A stretch of DNA of 64,000 bases from Xylanimicrobium pachnodae JCM 13526 = NBRC 107786 (GCA_001592145.1 BCWJ01000001.1:62001-126000), one strand, 5' to 3'; numbered from the stretch's first letter, positions 8,337-17,368 are shown. Notes: generated from the letters alone by a model not told the origin. Program-made: numbers and translations.

Positions 8337-10361
8337 GTGCGTACTCAGCCGCCCGTCCGACGTCGTCTCGCTGCCCTGGTGGCCACCGCGCTGGTGACGC
8401 TGCCGCTCGCCGGGTGCACCGGCGACGACACGCCCTCCCCGGACACGGCGGCCGCGGCCCTGGTGAGCGCGCTGACCTCCGGGTCGGTCGACGGGCTCGA
8501 CCTCACCCAGGACACGTCGGGCGACCCGCAGACCCAGCTCACCGAGATCCTCGAGCCCCTGCTCACGGCGTCCGGGGCGCAGCAGCCCGACGTGTCGCTC
8601 GCGAAGCTCGCGACGTCGTCCGAGGGCGACGACGCCGGCCGCACGGCGACGGCCACGCTCGACTGGAGGTGGCCGCTGGGCGGGGAGACCGTCTGGGCGT
8701 ACCAGACCACCGCCGAGCTGACCCTGACGGAACCGGCCGAGGGATCCGGCGGCCCGAGTGCCTGGTCGACGGCGTGGACGCCCGAGATCCTGGTGCCGGA
8801 CCTTCAGCCGGGGGAGCGCCTCACCGTGAGCACCGTGGCTCCGACGCGCGGCGAGATCCTGGACGGCGCCGGTCAGCCCCTGGTCACCAACCGTGCGGTG
8901 TGGCGCATCGGCATCGACAAGACGCACGTGGACGCCGCCGATCTCGACGGCGCGGCGCGGGCGCTCGCGCAGCTCGTGTCCGACGGCGGGATCGCGGTCG
9001 ACGCCGACGCGTACGCGCAGCGCGTGCAGGACGCGGGGGACAAGGCGTTCGTCGAGCTGGTGACCGTGCGCCAGGAGGCGCCGCAGGTGGACGTCGAGGC
9101 GGCACGCCGGCTGGCCGGCGTGGGGGTGCTGGCGGACGAGATGGCGCTCGCGCCCACCGCGACGTTCGCGCGCCCCATCCTGGGCCGGGTCGGGGAGGCG
9201 ACGGCCGAGCTCATCGAGGCATCCGACGGCCGCCTCAAGCAGGGCGACACCACCGGGCTGTCCGGGCTCCAGCGGCAGTACGACGTCCAGCTCGCCGGGT
9301 CGCCCGGCGTGTCCGTGACCGCCGCGGTGCCCGACGGCGACGGGGACCCGCGCGTGCTGTTCAGCCAGGACCCGGTGGACGGCACGCCGCTCGAGACCAC
9401 GTTCGACGTCGGGCTCCAGACCCGCGCCGAACAGGTGCTCGCGGACGTCGGGCCCGCCTCCGCGATCGTGGCCATCCGGCCCTCGACGGGCGAGGTGCTG
9501 GCAGCGGCGTCGGGTCCGGGCAGCAACGGGCTGGACACGGCCATGCTGGGGAAGTACGCGCCCGGCTCGACGTTCAAGGTGGCGGACGCCCTCGCGTTCG
9601 GCCGCCAGGGCATCACCCCCGACACGCCGGTGGCCTGCACCCCGACCATCACGGTGGACGGCCGCGAGTTCCAGAACGTGCCCGGCTACCCGGAGAGCGC
9701 GGTGGGCGACATCCCGCTGCGCACGGCCTTCGCGCACTCGTGCAACACCGCGATGATCGCGCAGCGCGACGTCGTCTCGCAGCAGGATCTGGCGAACGCC
9801 GCGCAGGACCTCGGGTTCGGAGTCCAGACCCCCGTGGGCGCCCCCGTCTTCTACGGCAACGTGCCCACCGACGCGACCGCGACCCAGCACGCAGCGACGC
9901 TCATCGGGCAGGACCGCGTGGAGGCCTCCCCGTTCACCATGGCCCGACTTGCCGCGTCCGTCGCGGCCGGGCACCGCGTGGACCCCGTGCTCGTGCGGCC
10001 CGCTGAGCCTGCCGCCGGCGATGCCGCCTCCGACGCCCCGTCCGACGCCTCCGCGTCACCCTCGCCGGATGCGTCGCCGACGGCGGAGGTGCCGACGTCG
10101 GCCCTCACGGATGCCGAGGCGGCCACGCTGCGCGAGCTCATGGGCGGCGTCGTCCAGGTCGGCTCGGCCACCATGCTGCAGGACGTGCCCGGCATCGTGG
10201 GCGCGAAGACGGGCACCGCGCAGTTCGGCGACGGCTCGCAGCAGCACACCTGGATGATCGCCATCGCGGGCGACCTGGCCGTCGCGGTGTTCGTCGAGGA
10301 GGGAGAGTTCGGCTCGACGACGTCCGGCCCGCTGATGCACGCCTTCCTCACCGGCAGCTGA
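8337..10361 (+). CDS. Penicillin-binding transpeptidase lipoprotein (MecA/PbpA-like)
   Basis: A 674-residue class B penicillin-binding protein, from a GTG start. A lipoprotein signal with lipobox LPLAGC places Cys at about residue 27. An NTF2-like N-terminal domain (about 40-150) and a dimerisation domain (about 155-340) precede the transpeptidase (about 365-670) with the three active-site motifs: STFK (nucleophile Ser), SCN, and KTGTAQ. A Ser/Ala/Pro-rich low-complexity insert (about 560-590) sits inside the transpeptidase. Role: cross-linking peptidoglycan on the outer face of the membrane. The MecA-like NTF2 domain is common in actinobacterial PBPs and does not by itself mean resistance. 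Confidence 0.9.
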   Translation: MRTQPPVRRRLAALVATALVTLPLAGCTGDDTPSPDTAAAALVSALTSGSVDGLDLTQDTSGDPQTQLTEILEPLLTASGAQQPDVSLAKLATSSEGDDAGRTATATLDWRWPLGGETVWAYQTTAELTLTEPAEGSGGPSAWSTAWTPEILVPDLQPGERLTVSTVAPTRGEILDGAGQPLVTNRAVWRIGIDKTHVDAADLDGAARALAQLVSDGGIAVDADAYAQRVQDAGDKAFVELVTVRQEAPQVDVEAARRLAGVGVLADEMALAPTATFARPILGRVGEATAELIEASDGRLKQGDTTGLSGLQRQYDVQLAGSPGVSVTAAVPDGDGDPRVLFSQDPVDGTPLETTFDVGLQTRAEQVLADVGPASAIVAIRPSTGEVLAAASGPGSNGLDTAMLGKYAPGSTFKVADALAFGRQGITPDTPVACTPTITVDGREFQNVPGYPESAVGDIPLRTAFAHSCNTAMIAQRDVVSQQDLANAAQDLGFGVQTPVGAPVFYGNVPTDATATQHAATLIGQDRVEASPFTMARLAASVAAGHRVDPVLVRPAEPAAGDAASDAPSDASASPSPDASPTAEVPTSALTDAEAATLRELMGGVVQVGSATMLQDVPGIVGAKTGTAQFGDGSQQHTWMIAIAGDLAVAVFVEEGEFGSTTSGPLMHAFLTGS

Positions 10362-10392
10362 CGCCTGACGAGCCGTCACCGCGGGCCTTCGA

Positions 10393-10452
10393 TTCGTGGG
10401 CTTGTCGTCGGTTCGTGCGCTCGGGGGCACGAACCGACGACAAATCCACGAA
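10393..10452. repeat. Palindromic intergenic repeat, family A copy 1
   Basis: Inverted repeat with 26-base arms (10393-10418 and 10427-10452; 24 of 26 pair) and an 8-base loop, lying between the PBP gene and a convergent regulator gene. A related element is at 47224-47291. The long stem could also terminate both convergent genes. Confidence 0.75.
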
Positions 10453-10465
10453 CCGTCGGGTGTGC

Positions 10466-10780
10466 TCAGCCCGCCAGGAGCTGGTTGAGGGCGGCCAGGT
10501 GGGCCGCCAGCGCGGTCCGGCCCGTGGGGGTGAGGCTTGCGCGCAGGCGGTGGCGGCCGCCGGTCAGGACGCGGTCGGTGGCCACGTAGCCCGCGTCCTC
10601 CAGGGCGGTGAGCTGCTTGGACAGGGCCGAGTCGGACAGTGCGAGCTTGTCGCGCAGGAACGCGAACTCGGCCCAGTCGGCGGCGGCCAGTGCGGCGACG
10701 AGCTGGAGGCGCGTGGCCGGGTGGATGAGCTCGTCGAAGCGGGGCTCGACGGCGCCGGGGCTCATGCTGTCGGCGCTCAT
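10466..10780 (-). CDS. Winged-helix (MarR/HTH_27-like) transcriptional regulator
   Basis: A 104-residue DNA-binding protein: helix-turn-helix LSDSALSKQLTALEDAGYVA at about residues 48-67, followed by a wing (TGGRHRLRASLTPTGRTAL). It belongs to the short winged-helix proteins often paired with a membrane protein. Its ATG overlaps the stop of the upstream membrane-protein gene by 4 bases (ATGA), so the two are translationally coupled in one operon. The two TTTCC/GGAAA palindromes ahead of the operon are its likely operators (autoregulation). Confidence 0.85.
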   Translation of the reverse strand: MSADSMSPGAVEPRFDELIHPATRLQLVAALAAADWAEFAFLRDKLALSDSALSKQLTALEDAGYVATDRVLTGGRHRLRASLTPTGRTALAAHLAALNQLLAG

Positions 10781-11256
10781 GCTGCCGTGCCGGGACGGCT
10801 CGCCTGGCGGCGTGCGGACCAGCGGACCAGTCCCGGCCCTCCGGCCACGACGATCGCGGCGGGGAGCACGGACCCGATGATCGCGGGGTGTCGGGCCCCG
10901 TCTGCCGCGACGGCGAGGGCGAACGCGACGGTGACGACCATGAGGGCCACGAGAAGCAGCCACACGTGGAGCATGGTGCGGCTGCCGGCAGCGCCGCGGC
11001 TCACCTGGACCTGGCCGGTGCGTCGCTGCCCACTCGCCCACCGGCCGAACACCTGCGCGTGGGCGGCGCCGAACACGAGGGTGACGGCGATGGTGAGCCA
11101 GGCGATGTCGAGGTCGGCGATGACGCCCATCGCGATCCAGGCGGCGCCGAGGCCCCACCAGTACCAGGACGGGATGCCGACCTCGTCCGTCACGGCGCGG
11201 CGGCCGGAGTCGGCGGCGGCGAGCGCGGCGCGGGCTTCTTCTGGGGTGATGCTCAT
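10777..11256 (-). CDS. Four-helix membrane protein, partner of the winged-helix regulator
   Basis: A 159-residue protein with a short soluble N-terminus (MSITPEEARAALAAADSGRR) and two pairs of membrane helices at about 30-48, 52-70, 98-118 and 127-145. Its function is not recognised; the arrangement regulator plus small membrane protein recurs in actinobacteria and may form a self-tuning membrane-stress or transport unit. It is the first gene of a two-gene operon whose promoter carries twin palindromes. Confidence 0.75.
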   Translation of the reverse strand: MSITPEEARAALAAADSGRRAVTDEVGIPSWYWWGLGAAWIAMGVIADLDIAWLTIAVTLVFGAAHAQVFGRWASGQRRTGQVQVSRGAAGSRTMLHVWLLLVALMVVTVAFALAVAADGARHPAIIGSVLPAAIVVAGGPGLVRWSARRQASRPGTAA

Positions 11257-11265
11257 GACGAGTCC

Positions 11266-11312
11266 TCTTTCCTGTTAGGAAAGAGAGTCCACTTTCCCGC
11301 CAGGAAAGTCAA
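11266..11312 (-). promoter_or_regulatory. Promoter with twin operator palindromes
   Basis: Two palindromes of the same 7-5-7 design: TCTTTCC-TGTTA-GGAAAGA at 11266-11284 and ACTTTCC-CGCCA-GGAAAGT at 11291-11309, centres 25 bp apart. On the minus strand a -35-like TTGACT (complement of 11307-11312) overlaps the outer site. The shared TTTCCNNNNNGGAAA core is probably bound by the winged-helix protein of this operon. Confidence 0.65.
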
Positions 11313-11316
11313 GAGG

Positions 11317-11344
11317 CCTGGGTCCTGCGACGCTGCGCGATGAC
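11317..11344. repeat. Intergenic repeat, family B copy 1
   Basis: A 28-bp CCTGGGTCCTGCGAC...GATGAC unit, matching in reverse orientation the units at 23000-23029 and 37474-37503. It lies just past the 3' end of nadE. Confidence 0.65.
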
Positions 11345-11365
11345 GGGGGATGGGGTGGGCGAGGC

Positions 11366-13423
11366 CTACCGCTCCGGCACCGACTCCAGGTCCGCGAGCC
11401 AGGCCGCCGCCGAGGCGTCCGATGGCATCCGCCAGTCCCCGCGCGGCGAGAGCGTGCCGCCCGCCGAGACCTTGGGCCCGTTGGGGATCGCGGACCGCTT
11501 GAACTGGTTGGCGAAGAAGCGGCGCACGAACAGCTCGAGCCAGTGCCGGATCGTGGCCAGGTCGTACGCCGACCGGTCGTCGTGCGGGAAGCCGGGCGGC
11601 CACTCACCGGCCGCGGCGTCGTGCCAGGCGTGCCACTGCAGGAACGCGATCTTCGAGGGCCGCAGCCCGTAGCGCAGCGTCCAGTACAACGTGTTGTCCT
11701 GGAGCGGGTACGGGCCGATCTTCGCCTCGGTGGATTGCAGCGCCCCGTCGGCGCCGGCCGGGACGAGCTCGGGGGAGATCTCCTGGCCCAGGATCTCGGC
11801 CAGCACCTCGTTGGTGGTGCCCCCGAACTGGGCCGAGGCGATCACCCACCGGATCAGGTGCTGGATGAGCGTCTTCGGCACCCCGGAGTTGATGACGTAG
11901 TGCGACATCTGGTCGCCCACGCCGTAGGTCGCCCAGCCCAGCGCCAGCTCCGACAGGTCGCCTGTGCCCAGGACGATCCCGCCGCGGTGGTTGGCGATGC
12001 GGAACAGGTAGTCGGTGCGCAGACCGGCTTGTACATTCTCGAACGTCACGTCGTACACGGGCTCGCCGCGGCCGAACGGGTGCCCCAGGTCGGTGAGCAT
12101 CTGGGTGGCCGCGGGCCGGATGTCGATCTCCTCGAAGCTCACACCCAGCGAGCGGCCCAGCCGCCACGCCCGCTCCTTGGTCTGCTCCCCGGTCGCGAAC
12201 CCCGGCATGGTGTACGCGAGGATGTCGGAGCGCGGCCGCCCCAGCCGGTCCATCGCCTTGGCCGCCACGATGAGCGCGTGCGTCGAGTCGAGCCCGCCCG
12301 AGACGCCGATGACGATCTTCGGTGTGCCGATCGACGTGAGCCGCTGCTCGAGCGCGGCCACCTGGATGTTGTACGCCTCGTAGCAGTCCAGGGCGAGACG
12401 CTCGGCGTCGTCGGGCACGAACGGGAAGCGGTCCACGTGCCGGCGCAGCCCGATGTCCGACGACGGCGGGTGCAGCGAGAACGGCACCGTCCGGAACGCG
12501 GGGGAGCCGAGCGCGCGGCGGTTGTCGTCGAACGTCCCCGCCCGCAGCCGCTCCTGGCGCAGCCGGTCCAGGTCGACGTCGACGACGGTGCGCCGCGGCC
12601 CGTCCGGGAAGCGCTCCGACTCGCCCAGCAGGTCGCCGCACTCGTAGACCATCGTCTGCCCGTCCCAGGACAGGTCGGTGCTCGACTCGCCCTGGCTGGC
12701 CGCCGCGTACACGTAGGCGGCGTCGCAGCGCGCACTGGCGGAGCGGACCATGAGGCGGCGGTCCTCCGCTCGCCCCACCGTGATGGGCGACGCCGACAGG
12801 TTCACCAGCACCGTCGCCCCCGCCAGCGCCGCCTGTGCCGACGGCGGCACCGGCACCCACATGTCCTCGCACACCTCGACGTGCACGCGCAGCCCCGCGA
12901 CGTCGGACGCCGCGAAGATGAGGTCGGAGCCGAACGGCACGTCCTCGTCGAGCACGCGGATCATCCCCGCATGCTGGTCGTCGCGCGCCACGTCGTCGCC
13001 CGGCGCGAACCAGCGCCGCTCGTAGAACTCGCGGTAGTTCGGCAGGTACGACTTGGGCGCGACGCCCAGCACGCGCCCCCGGTGCACCACGGCGGCGCAG
13101 TTGTACAGGCGGTTGCCCGCCTCCAGCGGCAGGCCCACCACCAGCACGGTCATGAGGTCCGACGACGCCGCGACGACGTCGGCCAGCGCGTCGGTGGCCG
13201 CTTCCAGCAGGGGGTCCTGGAGGAACAGGTCGTCGATGGCGTAGCCCGTCAGGCACAGCTCGGGGAACACGGCGACGGCCACGCCCTCCGCGTGGCACGC
13301 CCGCGCCTGCTCGATCACGGCCGCCGCGTTGGCCGCCGGATCGGCCACGCGGACGGGCACGGTCACCGCGGCGACCCGTGCGAAACCGTGGGAGTACGCC
13401 GACCAGAAACTGCCAGAGCTCAT
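11366..13423 (-). CDS. nadE: NAD(+) synthase, glutamine-hydrolysing
   Basis: A 685-residue two-domain enzyme making NAD from deamido-NAD, ATP and glutamine. The N-terminal amidase (nitrilase fold, about 10-290) shows the catalytic Glu (FPELCLTGY), Lys (APKSYLPNYREFYERR) and Cys (VEVCEDMW). The C-terminal synthase (about 335-640) has the PP-loop GVSGGLDSTHALI and a late GDLSELALGW. The length fits the mycobacterial NadE type. ATG 13423 starts the conserved MSSGSFWSAYSHGFARVAA sequence. It is divergent from copC, with a 27-bp tandem repeat upstream. Confidence 0.95.
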   Translation of the reverse strand: MSSGSFWSAYSHGFARVAAVTVPVRVADPAANAAAVIEQARACHAEGVAVAVFPELCLTGYAIDDLFLQDPLLEAATDALADVVAASSDLMTVLVVGLPLEAGNRLYNCAAVVHRGRVLGVAPKSYLPNYREFYERRWFAPGDDVARDDQHAGMIRVLDEDVPFGSDLIFAASDVAGLRVHVEVCEDMWVPVPPSAQAALAGATVLVNLSASPITVGRAEDRRLMVRSASARCDAAYVYAAASQGESSTDLSWDGQTMVYECGDLLGESERFPDGPRRTVVDVDLDRLRQERLRAGTFDDNRRALGSPAFRTVPFSLHPPSSDIGLRRHVDRFPFVPDDAERLALDCYEAYNIQVAALEQRLTSIGTPKIVIGVSGGLDSTHALIVAAKAMDRLGRPRSDILAYTMPGFATGEQTKERAWRLGRSLGVSFEEIDIRPAATQMLTDLGHPFGRGEPVYDVTFENVQAGLRTDYLFRIANHRGGIVLGTGDLSELALGWATYGVGDQMSHYVINSGVPKTLIQHLIRWVIASAQFGGTTNEVLAEILGQEISPELVPAGADGALQSTEAKIGPYPLQDNTLYWTLRYGLRPSKIAFLQWHAWHDAAAGEWPPGFPHDDRSAYDLATIRHWLELFVRRFFANQFKRSAIPNGPKVSAGGTLSPRGDWRMPSDASAAAWLADLESVPER

Positions 13424-13439
13424 GGCTGAAGTCTGCCGT

Positions 13440-13510
13440 GGTTTCGGCGGGCGCAACCACCGGGCGTCTCGGCGGGCGCAGCCAGCCGGTCCGTCTCGGC
13501 GGGCGCAGCC
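13440..13510. repeat. 27-bp tandem repeat, about 2.6 copies
   Basis: Units beginning TCTCGGCGGGCGCAGCC start at 13467 and 13494; a diverged copy (TTTCGGCGGGCGCAACC) starts at about 13442. The period is 27 in the clean pair. It lies in the nadE/copC divergent intergenic region, possibly in the nadE leader. Confidence 0.7.
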
Positions 13511-13543
13511 CCCTGTGGCGGAAGCAGGCTAGGTTCTTCGGGC

Positions 13544-14173
13544 ATGACACGTCACCGCCCTCTCGGCCGATCCGTGGTGGCCCTGGCCGCCGCCGGGTTC
13601 GCGATGCTCGCGTTCGCCGCCCCCGCCTCCGCTCACGACCACCTCCTGTCGAGCGACCCCGCCGACGGCGCCACGCTCACCCAGCGGCCCGCCGCGATCA
13701 CCCTGGAGTTCAGCGCCGAGGTGCTGGACACCGGTACCGAGGTGGTGGTGACCACGGGCGGGGCCCCGGTGGGCGACGGCGCCGCCCCCACGGTGGACGG
13801 CGCCACCGTGAGCGTCCCCTTCCCGGCCGACGCCGCGGCGGGCGGGTACGACGTCGCCTGGCGGGTGGTCTCCGCCGACGGGCATCCCATCGAGGGCACG
13901 TTCGCGTTCACGGTGGACGTGCCCGCGCCTGCGCCGTCGCCCGCCGCCGAGGGGGCCGCACCCGACGACGCTGCCCTCGCCGACACCTCCCCCGACGACA
14001 CCTCCCTCGACGACGCGGCGGCCTCCCCGAGCCCCGCGCCGCAGGACGGCGCCGCCGGTCGCAGCCCGCTGATCACCGTGATCGCCGGTGTCGCCGTCGT
14101 CGGGACGGGCGTGGCGGTGGCGCTGCGCCGACGCAACGGCGCGCGCAGCTTCGGCCCGCCGGGGCAGGACTGA
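13544..14173 (+). CDS. CopC-domain exported membrane-anchored protein
   Basis: A 209-residue protein with a signal peptide (about 1-29, ending FAAPASAH). The mature N-terminus begins HDHLLSSDPADG, where the first His is the Cu(II) ligand of CopC/PcoC proteins, followed by an Ig-like beta domain to about residue 125. A long Asp/Ala/Pro-rich linker leads to a C-terminal membrane helix (about 172-192) and a basic tail. It likely binds copper outside the membrane. No CopD is adjacent, and the copper operon at 24-27 kb is separate. Confidence 0.85.
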   Translation: MTRHRPLGRSVVALAAAGFAMLAFAAPASAHDHLLSSDPADGATLTQRPAAITLEFSAEVLDTGTEVVVTTGGAPVGDGAAPTVDGATVSVPFPADAAAGGYDVAWRVVSADGHPIEGTFAFTVDVPAPAPSPAAEGAAPDDAALADTSPDDTSLDDAAASPSPAPQDGAAGRSPLITVIAGVAVVGTGVAVALRRRNGARSFGPPGQD

Positions 14174-14365
14174 TCGCGCCGCACCCCCGGAGCCCTGTGG
14201 AGCCGACGTCACCGCAGGTCAGAGCCGTGCGGCGGCGTCGTCGGGCGAGAGCCGACCCGACCGGCCATCGCGGGACGGCACGGTGACGCACCGGACTGCG
14301 AGCGGGACGAGACCGCGACACCGCGACGCACCCACCGACGTCATGCGGCAGGAAATGACAGACAC

Positions 14366-14387
14366 AACCGCGAGAAGTCGCGGTTTT
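14366..14387 (+). terminator. Possible rho-independent terminator after copC
   Basis: AACCGCGA-GAAG-TCGCGGTT hairpin (8-bp stem) running into four T. It lies 190 bp after copC and 80 bp before hup, so it could also shape the hup leader. The stretch 14174-14465 holds no gene that I see; a second small hairpin (14416-14435) lies in the likely hup 5' leader. Confidence 0.4.
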
Positions 14388-14465
14388 CGGCGCGGACTCC
14401 CTAGGGTGGGTCCGGTCTCCCGGCGCGAAGCCGGGAAGAGCCAACGTGACAACGAAGGGAATCGC

Positions 14466-14747
14466 ATGTCGCTCAACAAGTCCGAGCTCGTCTCGGCCAT
14501 CGCCGCGAAGTCTGACCTCACCAAGGCTCAGGCCGAGGACGCGCTCAACGCGTTCCAGGACGTGCTCGTCGAGTCGCTCGCCAAGGGCGAGGCCGTCAAG
14601 CTGACGGGTCTGCTCTCGGTGGAGCGTGTCGAGCGCGCCGCACGCACGGGCCGCAACCCGCGCACGGGCGAGGAGATCCAGATCCCCGCCGGCTTCGGCG
14701 TGAAGGTCTCGGCCGGCTCGGTCCTGAAGAAGGCCGTCTCCGCGTGA
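14466..14747 (+). CDS. hup: HU-family histone-like DNA-binding protein
   Basis: A 93-residue nucleoid protein. It opens MSLNKSELVSAIAAKSDLTK, with the dimerisation helices in residues 1-40, then the beta-arm region RTGRNPRTGEEIQIPAGFGV with the conserved RNP turn that inserts into the DNA minor groove, and ends KVSAGSVLKKAVSA. Its length is that of short HU, lacking the Lys/Ala-rich tail of mycobacterial HupB. Codons are the preferred ones, as expected for a highly expressed gene. The ribosome binding site GAAGGGA precedes the ATG. A strong terminator follows. Confidence 0.97.
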   Translation: MSLNKSELVSAIAAKSDLTKAQAEDALNAFQDVLVESLAKGEAVKLTGLLSVERVERAARTGRNPRTGEEIQIPAGFGVKVSAGSVLKKAVSA

Positions 14748-14761
14748 GCTGATCACCCAGC

Positions 14762-14803
14762 AGGCGAGGGCCCCGTCATCGTTCGATGACGGGGCCCTCG
14801 CCT
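14762..14803. terminator. Strong bidirectional terminator after hup
   Basis: Near-perfect inverted repeat with 20-base arms (14762-14781 and 14784-14803), ending CTCGCCTT. It serves hup on the plus strand and the convergent membrane-protein gene (stop at 14810) on the minus strand. Confidence 0.85.
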
Positions 14804-14809
14804 TGTGGT

Positions 14810-17368
14810 TCACAGGTCGTTCTTGCGTTCCAGGTAGCGCATGGCCACCCAGCCGATCGGCACGCGCGCCCAGTAGGACACGAAGCGGAACAGGAACGTC
14901 ACCGAGACGGCGATGGCGGCCGGCACCCCGGCTCCCGTGGTCAGGCCCCCGGCGAGCGCGGCCTCGACGCCGCCCAGGCCGCCGGGCGTGGGGACCAGGG
15001 CCCCGACCGTGTTGCCCACCAGGTAGACGATGGCGACGTCGACGATGTTCACCGACTGCCCGAACGCCTCGAGCGCGGCGGCGAACGCGAGCACGTACCC
15101 GGCCGTCATGATGACGTTGCCGCCCAGGCCTGCGGCCAGCCGGGTGGGCTGCCCGAGCATCTGCGACAGGCGCGGCCACACCTGCTGGAGCGTGGGCCGC
15201 GACTTCTGCCAGGCCCAGCGCCGGATGCCGGGCACCAGCAGCAGCGCGACCACGACGATCGCGACGATGCCGACGGCGAGCATCACGGCCGACGACGGCA
15301 GGTGCATCAGGGAGCCGGTCCCGCTCGCGAGCGAGATCGCGATGAGGAGCACCACGGTCACGACGATCTGCGAGATCTGCATGAGGGCGGCCGTGGCCAC
15401 CGCCATGGGCATCGTGACGCCCTTGCGGGTCAGGAACCGCAGGTTGAGCGCGGCGGGCCCGATGCCGGCCGGCGTGGCCAGGGCGACGAACGAGCCGGCC
15501 ATCTGGGCGAGGGTCGCGCGGAACAGCGGCACCCTGCCGGGGGCGAACGCCACGAGGGTCAGTGCGGCGCCGAACCAGGTCATACCGGCCAGCGCGAACG
15601 ACGCGCCCACCCACCACGGGTTCGCGTCGAGCACGGCCTCCTGGATCTGCTCGAAGTTGAACGTGGTCACCGCGGCCACGACGACGATGATCGTCAGCGC
15701 GAGCATCACGACGGTGCGGGCGCCGAAGCGGGTCAGGCGGGTGGGCTGCACGTCCGCCTCGGGCAGGCGCTCGACGATCGCGGTGCGCAGCTCGTTCATG
15801 AGCCCCTTGGCGTGCCGCATCGCCTCGCGCGTGTCGGTGGGCAGGGCGATGGTCTGCAGCAGCGGCCCGATGGCTCCGATGTCGTCGTCCGCCAGCGCCT
15901 TGACCGCGGAGGCGACGGCGCGGCGCGCCCCGACCCGCAGGGCCAGCAGGGACAGGAGCTGGGTGAGGTCGAGCCGCCGCGACAGCGTGGACGACGCGAT
16001 CTCGCCCTGTTCCCACCCGGTGATCCACACGTGCGGGTCGCCGTCGTCGTCGCGGTGCACCAGCAGGACGTCCGCGGTGAGCCGGTGGTGGGTGAGCCCG
16101 GCGGCGTGGGCACGCCGGAGCTGCTCCCACGCCTCGGCAAGCACGGCGTCCCCGCGCTCGCCGTCCAGCTCGTCGTCGGGCAGGTCCCGCAGGGAGACGG
16201 CGCCGCGCGCGTGCTCGAGCACCAGCACGGCGGAGTCGCCGGCCATGCCCATGCCCAGCAGTCGAGGGGTGCGTACGCCGGCCGCGGTGGCCGCGTACGA
16301 CAGCAGGGCGGTGCGCTCCGCGACCGCCTTGAGCGAGATGGCGGCGCGCCCTTCGAGGCCGCGCAGGCGCAACCCTTGCCAGACCCGCTCCAGGAAGCCG
16401 AGCACCTGCCGGTCGCCGTCGAGCACGACGACGTCGCGGCGGACGTCGTCCGCGCCCACCATGGCGTACACGCGGTTGTCGCCCGCGCGGATCAGGGCGA
16501 CGGCGGCGGGGTCGGAGGACGTGGAGGTCGCGGCGTCGATGCCGGACTCGGAGCTGAGGTCCCGCACCCGCACCAGGGCGCGGGCCTGGAAGCCGGCGCG
16601 GCGGATGGCGTGCAGGAGGGTGGGGCCGTACGCGCGCTCGGAACGCACGCCGGAGGCGTACTGCACGGCCTGGCCGGCGAGGCGGCCGAGCAGCAGGGTG
16701 AGCAGCGCGACGGGCAGTGTCACCTGGTTGAAGATCAGCACGACGACGAGCGCGGTGAACAGCACGTTCCACGAGACGCGCACGGTCTTGCGCCGCGTGC
16801 GCGGGCCGGCGACGGTGAGCAGCGCGGTCACGGCGGAGACGTAGGCGGGGATCTCGAGCCGGGCGACGCCGTGGGTGTCGATGATCGACAGGCCGAGGAT
16901 GAAGTCGGGCGTGCCCAGGTGGCGTACGAGCAGCAGCGCGACGACGCCGAGCATGAACCCGAGTGCCGCCCCGGCGATGGACTCCACCACCTGGCGGCCC
17001 AACCTGCGCACGCCCAGGTCGATGAGCACGGCGATCGGCACGACGACGGTGACGATGCCGTCGATGACGTTGACAGGGAAGAAGAAGATGCGGCCCAGCA
17101 GCTCGGCGAACCCGTGCTGCACGTCGGAGGTCACGCCCTCCGTGGTGCCGTGGGCGACCACCGACAGGACGAGCACCAACGCGATGGCGAGCGCGGAGAT
17201 GACCATCCCGAGGATGTCCGAGGGGTGGCGGACGCGGCGTTCCGGGGTGTCGACGATGCGGACCAGGTCATGATCCGGGTCGGTGCCGTCGAAGAGCAGT
17301 GCCCGGAGCGTGGCGGTCTGCGGACCCGTGGTGTGCGCAGCCGTACCGGCGTCGTCCGTCTCGGGCAT
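14810..17368 (-). CDS. Kinase-like / UPF0104 flippase-type membrane protein
   Basis: An 852-residue protein. After a short cytoplasmic start come about five or six membrane helices (about 50-230), then a soluble domain (about 250-520) that looks like an aminoglycoside-phosphotransferase or lipid-kinase fold (HAAGLTHHRLTADVLLVHRD, then VWITGWEQGE in place of a catalytic D-x-D). The C-terminal 300 residues are the lysylphosphatidylglycerol-synthase-type membrane domain (UPF0104/AglD), marked by TPAGIGPAALNLRFL and TPGGLGGVEAAL. It probably moves or modifies a lipid-linked substrate across the membrane; the exact lipid is unknown. ATG 17368. It converges on hup. Confidence 0.8.
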   Translation of the reverse strand: MPETDDAGTAAHTTGPQTATLRALLFDGTDPDHDLVRIVDTPERRVRHPSDILGMVISALAIALVLVLSVVAHGTTEGVTSDVQHGFAELLGRIFFFPVNVIDGIVTVVVPIAVLIDLGVRRLGRQVVESIAGAALGFMLGVVALLLVRHLGTPDFILGLSIIDTHGVARLEIPAYVSAVTALLTVAGPRTRRKTVRVSWNVLFTALVVVLIFNQVTLPVALLTLLLGRLAGQAVQYASGVRSERAYGPTLLHAIRRAGFQARALVRVRDLSSESGIDAATSTSSDPAAVALIRAGDNRVYAMVGADDVRRDVVVLDGDRQVLGFLERVWQGLRLRGLEGRAAISLKAVAERTALLSYAATAAGVRTPRLLGMGMAGDSAVLVLEHARGAVSLRDLPDDELDGERGDAVLAEAWEQLRRAHAAGLTHHRLTADVLLVHRDDDGDPHVWITGWEQGEIASSTLSRRLDLTQLLSLLALRVGARRAVASAVKALADDDIGAIGPLLQTIALPTDTREAMRHAKGLMNELRTAIVERLPEADVQPTRLTRFGARTVVMLALTIIVVVAAVTTFNFEQIQEAVLDANPWWVGASFALAGMTWFGAALTLVAFAPGRVPLFRATLAQMAGSFVALATPAGIGPAALNLRFLTRKGVTMPMAVATAALMQISQIVVTVVLLIAISLASGTGSLMHLPSSAVMLAVGIVAIVVVALLLVPGIRRWAWQKSRPTLQQVWPRLSQMLGQPTRLAAGLGGNVIMTAGYVLAFAAALEAFGQSVNIVDVAIVYLVGNTVGALVPTPGGLGGVEAALAGGLTTGAGVPAAIAVSVTFLFRFVSYWARVPIGWVAMRYLERKNDL

